From Clostridia bacterium (lineage in GTDB: Bacteria > Bacillota_A > Clostridia > Christensenellales > Borkfalkiaceae): a stretch of 6,431 bases of DNA. Shown piece by piece: positions 5,085 through 6,431 of this stretch. The position numbers were made by a program, and so were the translations under genes. The stretch lies in contig RYWC01000043.1 in assembly GCA_003979335.1 (NCBI GenBank), positions 1 through 6,431 on the forward strand. The letters are read 5' to 3'. Each line of letters opens with the position of its first letter. Within the stretch, counting starts at the first letter, position 1. Below the pieces are notes generated by a model. That model searched no databases. It was not told where the DNA came from and saw nothing but the letters and a program-made list of their open reading frames with translations.

Positions 5085-6398
5085 ATGAAAAAATTTATTA
5101 TACCATTGGCGGTCGGGGCTGTTGCCGTTTCCGCGTTTTTAGGCGGCTGTTTTGTGACGTCTGGCTCTGACGGGGCGGACGGTAAAGACGGTCAAAACGC
5201 TTCGGCGCTTCAGTTTTATGAACTTGCAAAGTCCGAGGGGCTTGTTTCTTCGGTTGACGAATTTTTGTCAAAATATCTTAACTATACTCCCGATGAGCTT
5301 AACAACGCTTTAAGCCTTCAAAGAACAATGAATTATTCTCTCCGCTCGGGGGTAAGCCTTGCGGCGCAGTTCACTTCCAGAACGGGCGGCGGCTCAACGT
5401 CGTTCGGTTCGGGCGTTGTTGTGGATTTCGATGAAGCTACGGGCGAAACCTACATCGTCACAAATTGCCACGTCATTTATAACGACGCTTCGAGAGAAAT
5501 TTACGCAGAAGATATTTACTGCTATCTGTACGGTCACGACAACGATTACAATTCTGTTGAAAACAGGTTTAAAGCAAGCGTAATAGGTGCGTCGGTTAAA
5601 TACGATATTGCGCTTTTAAAGGCTTCCGGCGGAGTTTACAAGGACGAAGCCGAATTTGATTTGAAAGCGGCAAAGCCTGTGGCGTCGTCTTTTTCAGAAA
5701 ACGACGATGTTTTTGTAGGCGAGGAAGTTTATGCCGTAGGCAATGCCGAGGCGCAGGGTATGTCGGTGACTCGCGGATTTATAACAAAGGAGAGGGAAAC
5801 GGTTTCTTTAAACCTGTCCGACAGGTTCCCAAAAGTTTCCGAATATTACAACGATTACAGCGTTATACGCACGGACGCGGCTATTAATGAGGGCAACTCG
5901 GGCGGCGCGCTTTTCGGCAGGGACGGCAGCATTAAGGCAATCGTCAACGCAAAAGTATCTTCCGAAGGTGTCGAGAGTATGGGCTACGCTCTGCCTGCAA
6001 GCAATGTAAAGCGTCTTGTGCAGTTAATGCGCGACAGTTACAACACTAAAGGTTTCAGCGCGTCGGACTCTTCGCTTACAAGGGCGCATCTTTCTGCCGG
6101 AACTGAAAGTAAGACGCAGCTTTCTTATTGGAACGAAGAAAAAGGCGTAACCGAACTCAGGGAAAAAATCGTCATAACGGAAAGCGACGGTGTGTTAGAG
6201 GTTGGCGATACCATAAGAAAAATAAAGATTACGGACGGTTCCGGGAGAACGATAGAGGAGCGCGCGGTAGACAGAAGTTATCATCTGGAAGATACTCTTT
6301 TGTCTGCAAGAAACGGATATACGGTTACGTTGACGGTTTCGCGCGGAGGCGAGTTGAAAGAAGTTCGGCCCGAGATAACTTTTAAAACATTTAAATAA
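5085..6398 (+). CDS. HtrA/DegP-like trypsin-type serine protease, lipoprotein
   Basis: This 437-residue protein is a predicted lipid-anchored S1C serine protease, which would degrade or hold misfolded proteins outside the membrane. The signal peptide MKKFIIPLAV...FLGGC ends in a lipobox with Cys22 as the lipidation site. A short collagen-like linker follows (GSDGADGKDGQ, 27-37), then a helical stretch (40-85). The protease domain spans about 95-315 with a complete triad: His129 in TNCHV, Asp174 in KYDIALLK, Ser272 in EGNSGGAL. The family pattern TDAAINEGNSGG (263-274) and MGYALPASNV (299-308) confirm the S1C branch. Residues 335-433 look like one divergent PDZ domain (VLEVGDTIRKIKI at 370-382, TVTLTVSRGGE at 413-423). 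The usual anchor of Gram-positive HtrA is a membrane helix, so the lipid anchor is a variation. The gene is likely co-transcribed with the pyrophosphorylase, 19 bases upstream. Confidence 0.9.
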   Translation: MKKFIIPLAVGAVAVSAFLGGCFVTSGSDGADGKDGQNASALQFYELAKSEGLVSSVDEFLSKYLNYTPDELNNALSLQRTMNYSLRSGVSLAAQFTSRTGGGSTSFGSGVVVDFDEATGETYIVTNCHVIYNDASREIYAEDIYCYLYGHDNDYNSVENRFKASVIGASVKYDIALLKASGGVYKDEAEFDLKAAKPVASSFSENDDVFVGEEVYAVGNAEAQGMSVTRGFITKERETVSLNLSDRFPKVSEYYNDYSVIRTDAAINEGNSGGALFGRDGSIKAIVNAKVSSEGVESMGYALPASNVKRLVQLMRDSYNTKGFSASDSSLTRAHLSAGTESKTQLSYWNEEKGVTELREKIVITESDGVLEVGDTIRKIKITDGSGRTIEERAVDRSYHLEDTLLSARNGYTVTLTVSRGGELKEVRPEITFKTFK

Positions 6399-6406
6399 AT
6401 TCTATA

Positions 6407-6431
6407 ATAAAACCGCCGCGCACATTTGTGC
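6407..6431 (+). terminator. Probable terminator, right half outside the window
   Basis: Nine bases after the protease stop codon comes AAAACCGCCGCGCAC, then ATTTGTGC at the very edge. GCACA (6420-6424) can pair with TGTGC (6427-6431). If the next bases are the complement of CCGCCGC followed by T, this is a strong GC stem flanked by A and T tracts. Only half is visible, so the call is an inference. Confidence 0.45.

Noticed and set aside
6128..6385. Arg/Lys-rich plus-strand open frame of 85 codons
   Set aside because: It is an out-of-frame reading of the protease PDZ region, with no ribosome site and a composition typical of a frame-shifted coding sequence.

Overview
The window reads as ordinary chromosomal DNA from a low-to-moderate GC Gram-positive-type anaerobe, most likely a Clostridia-like lineage of Bacillota. 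This is an inference from AT-rich intergenic DNA, near-consensus sigma-A style promoters, GGAGG-type ribosome sites, a lipobox followed by a short Gly-X-Y linker, and a LemA/DUF2207 pair. The genes read cleanly with the standard code, with TGA used as a stop. I see no mobile element, tRNA, rRNA or CRISPR array.

Layout, left to right. Positions 1-442 (minus strand) hold the 5' part of a GNAT acetyltransferase gene that runs off the left edge. Positions 443-597 hold a strong hairpin terminator, a candidate promoter for the GNAT gene and a run of nine G. Positions 598-3638 are a minus-strand operon read right to left: a zinc-ribbon Nudix hydrolase (3638-3144), LemA (3132-2551) and a DUF2207 membrane protein with a Gly-rich tail (2502-598). 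The 212 bases between 3639 and 3850 are a divergent control region. It holds two well-formed promoters pointing away from each other, a 12-bp inverted repeat over the leftward promoter and a small hairpin at the start of the rightward transcript. Positions 3851-6398 (plus strand) are a two-gene unit: a UDP-sugar pyrophosphorylase of the eukaryote-like UAP/UDPGP type, then a lipoprotein serine protease of the HtrA/DegP type with a divergent PDZ domain. The last 20 bases look like the first half of a terminator cut by the window edge.

Together the genes have a cell-envelope flavour. LemA and DUF2207 proteins are membrane proteins often found side by side. The pyrophosphorylase supplies an activated sugar for glycan synthesis, and the HtrA-like lipoprotein would police misfolded proteins on the outer face of the membrane. 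This joint reading is inference, because no single pathway ties all five genes. Three starts were moved inward from the longest open frames on the basis of ribosome sites: the Nudix gene to 3638, the DUF2207 gene to 2502 and the protease to 5085. I do not see a clearly new biological system. The most unusual items are the operator-like inverted repeat, the altered Nudix signature, the operon that puts the Nudix gene ahead of LemA-DUF2207, and the hairpin inside that operon.
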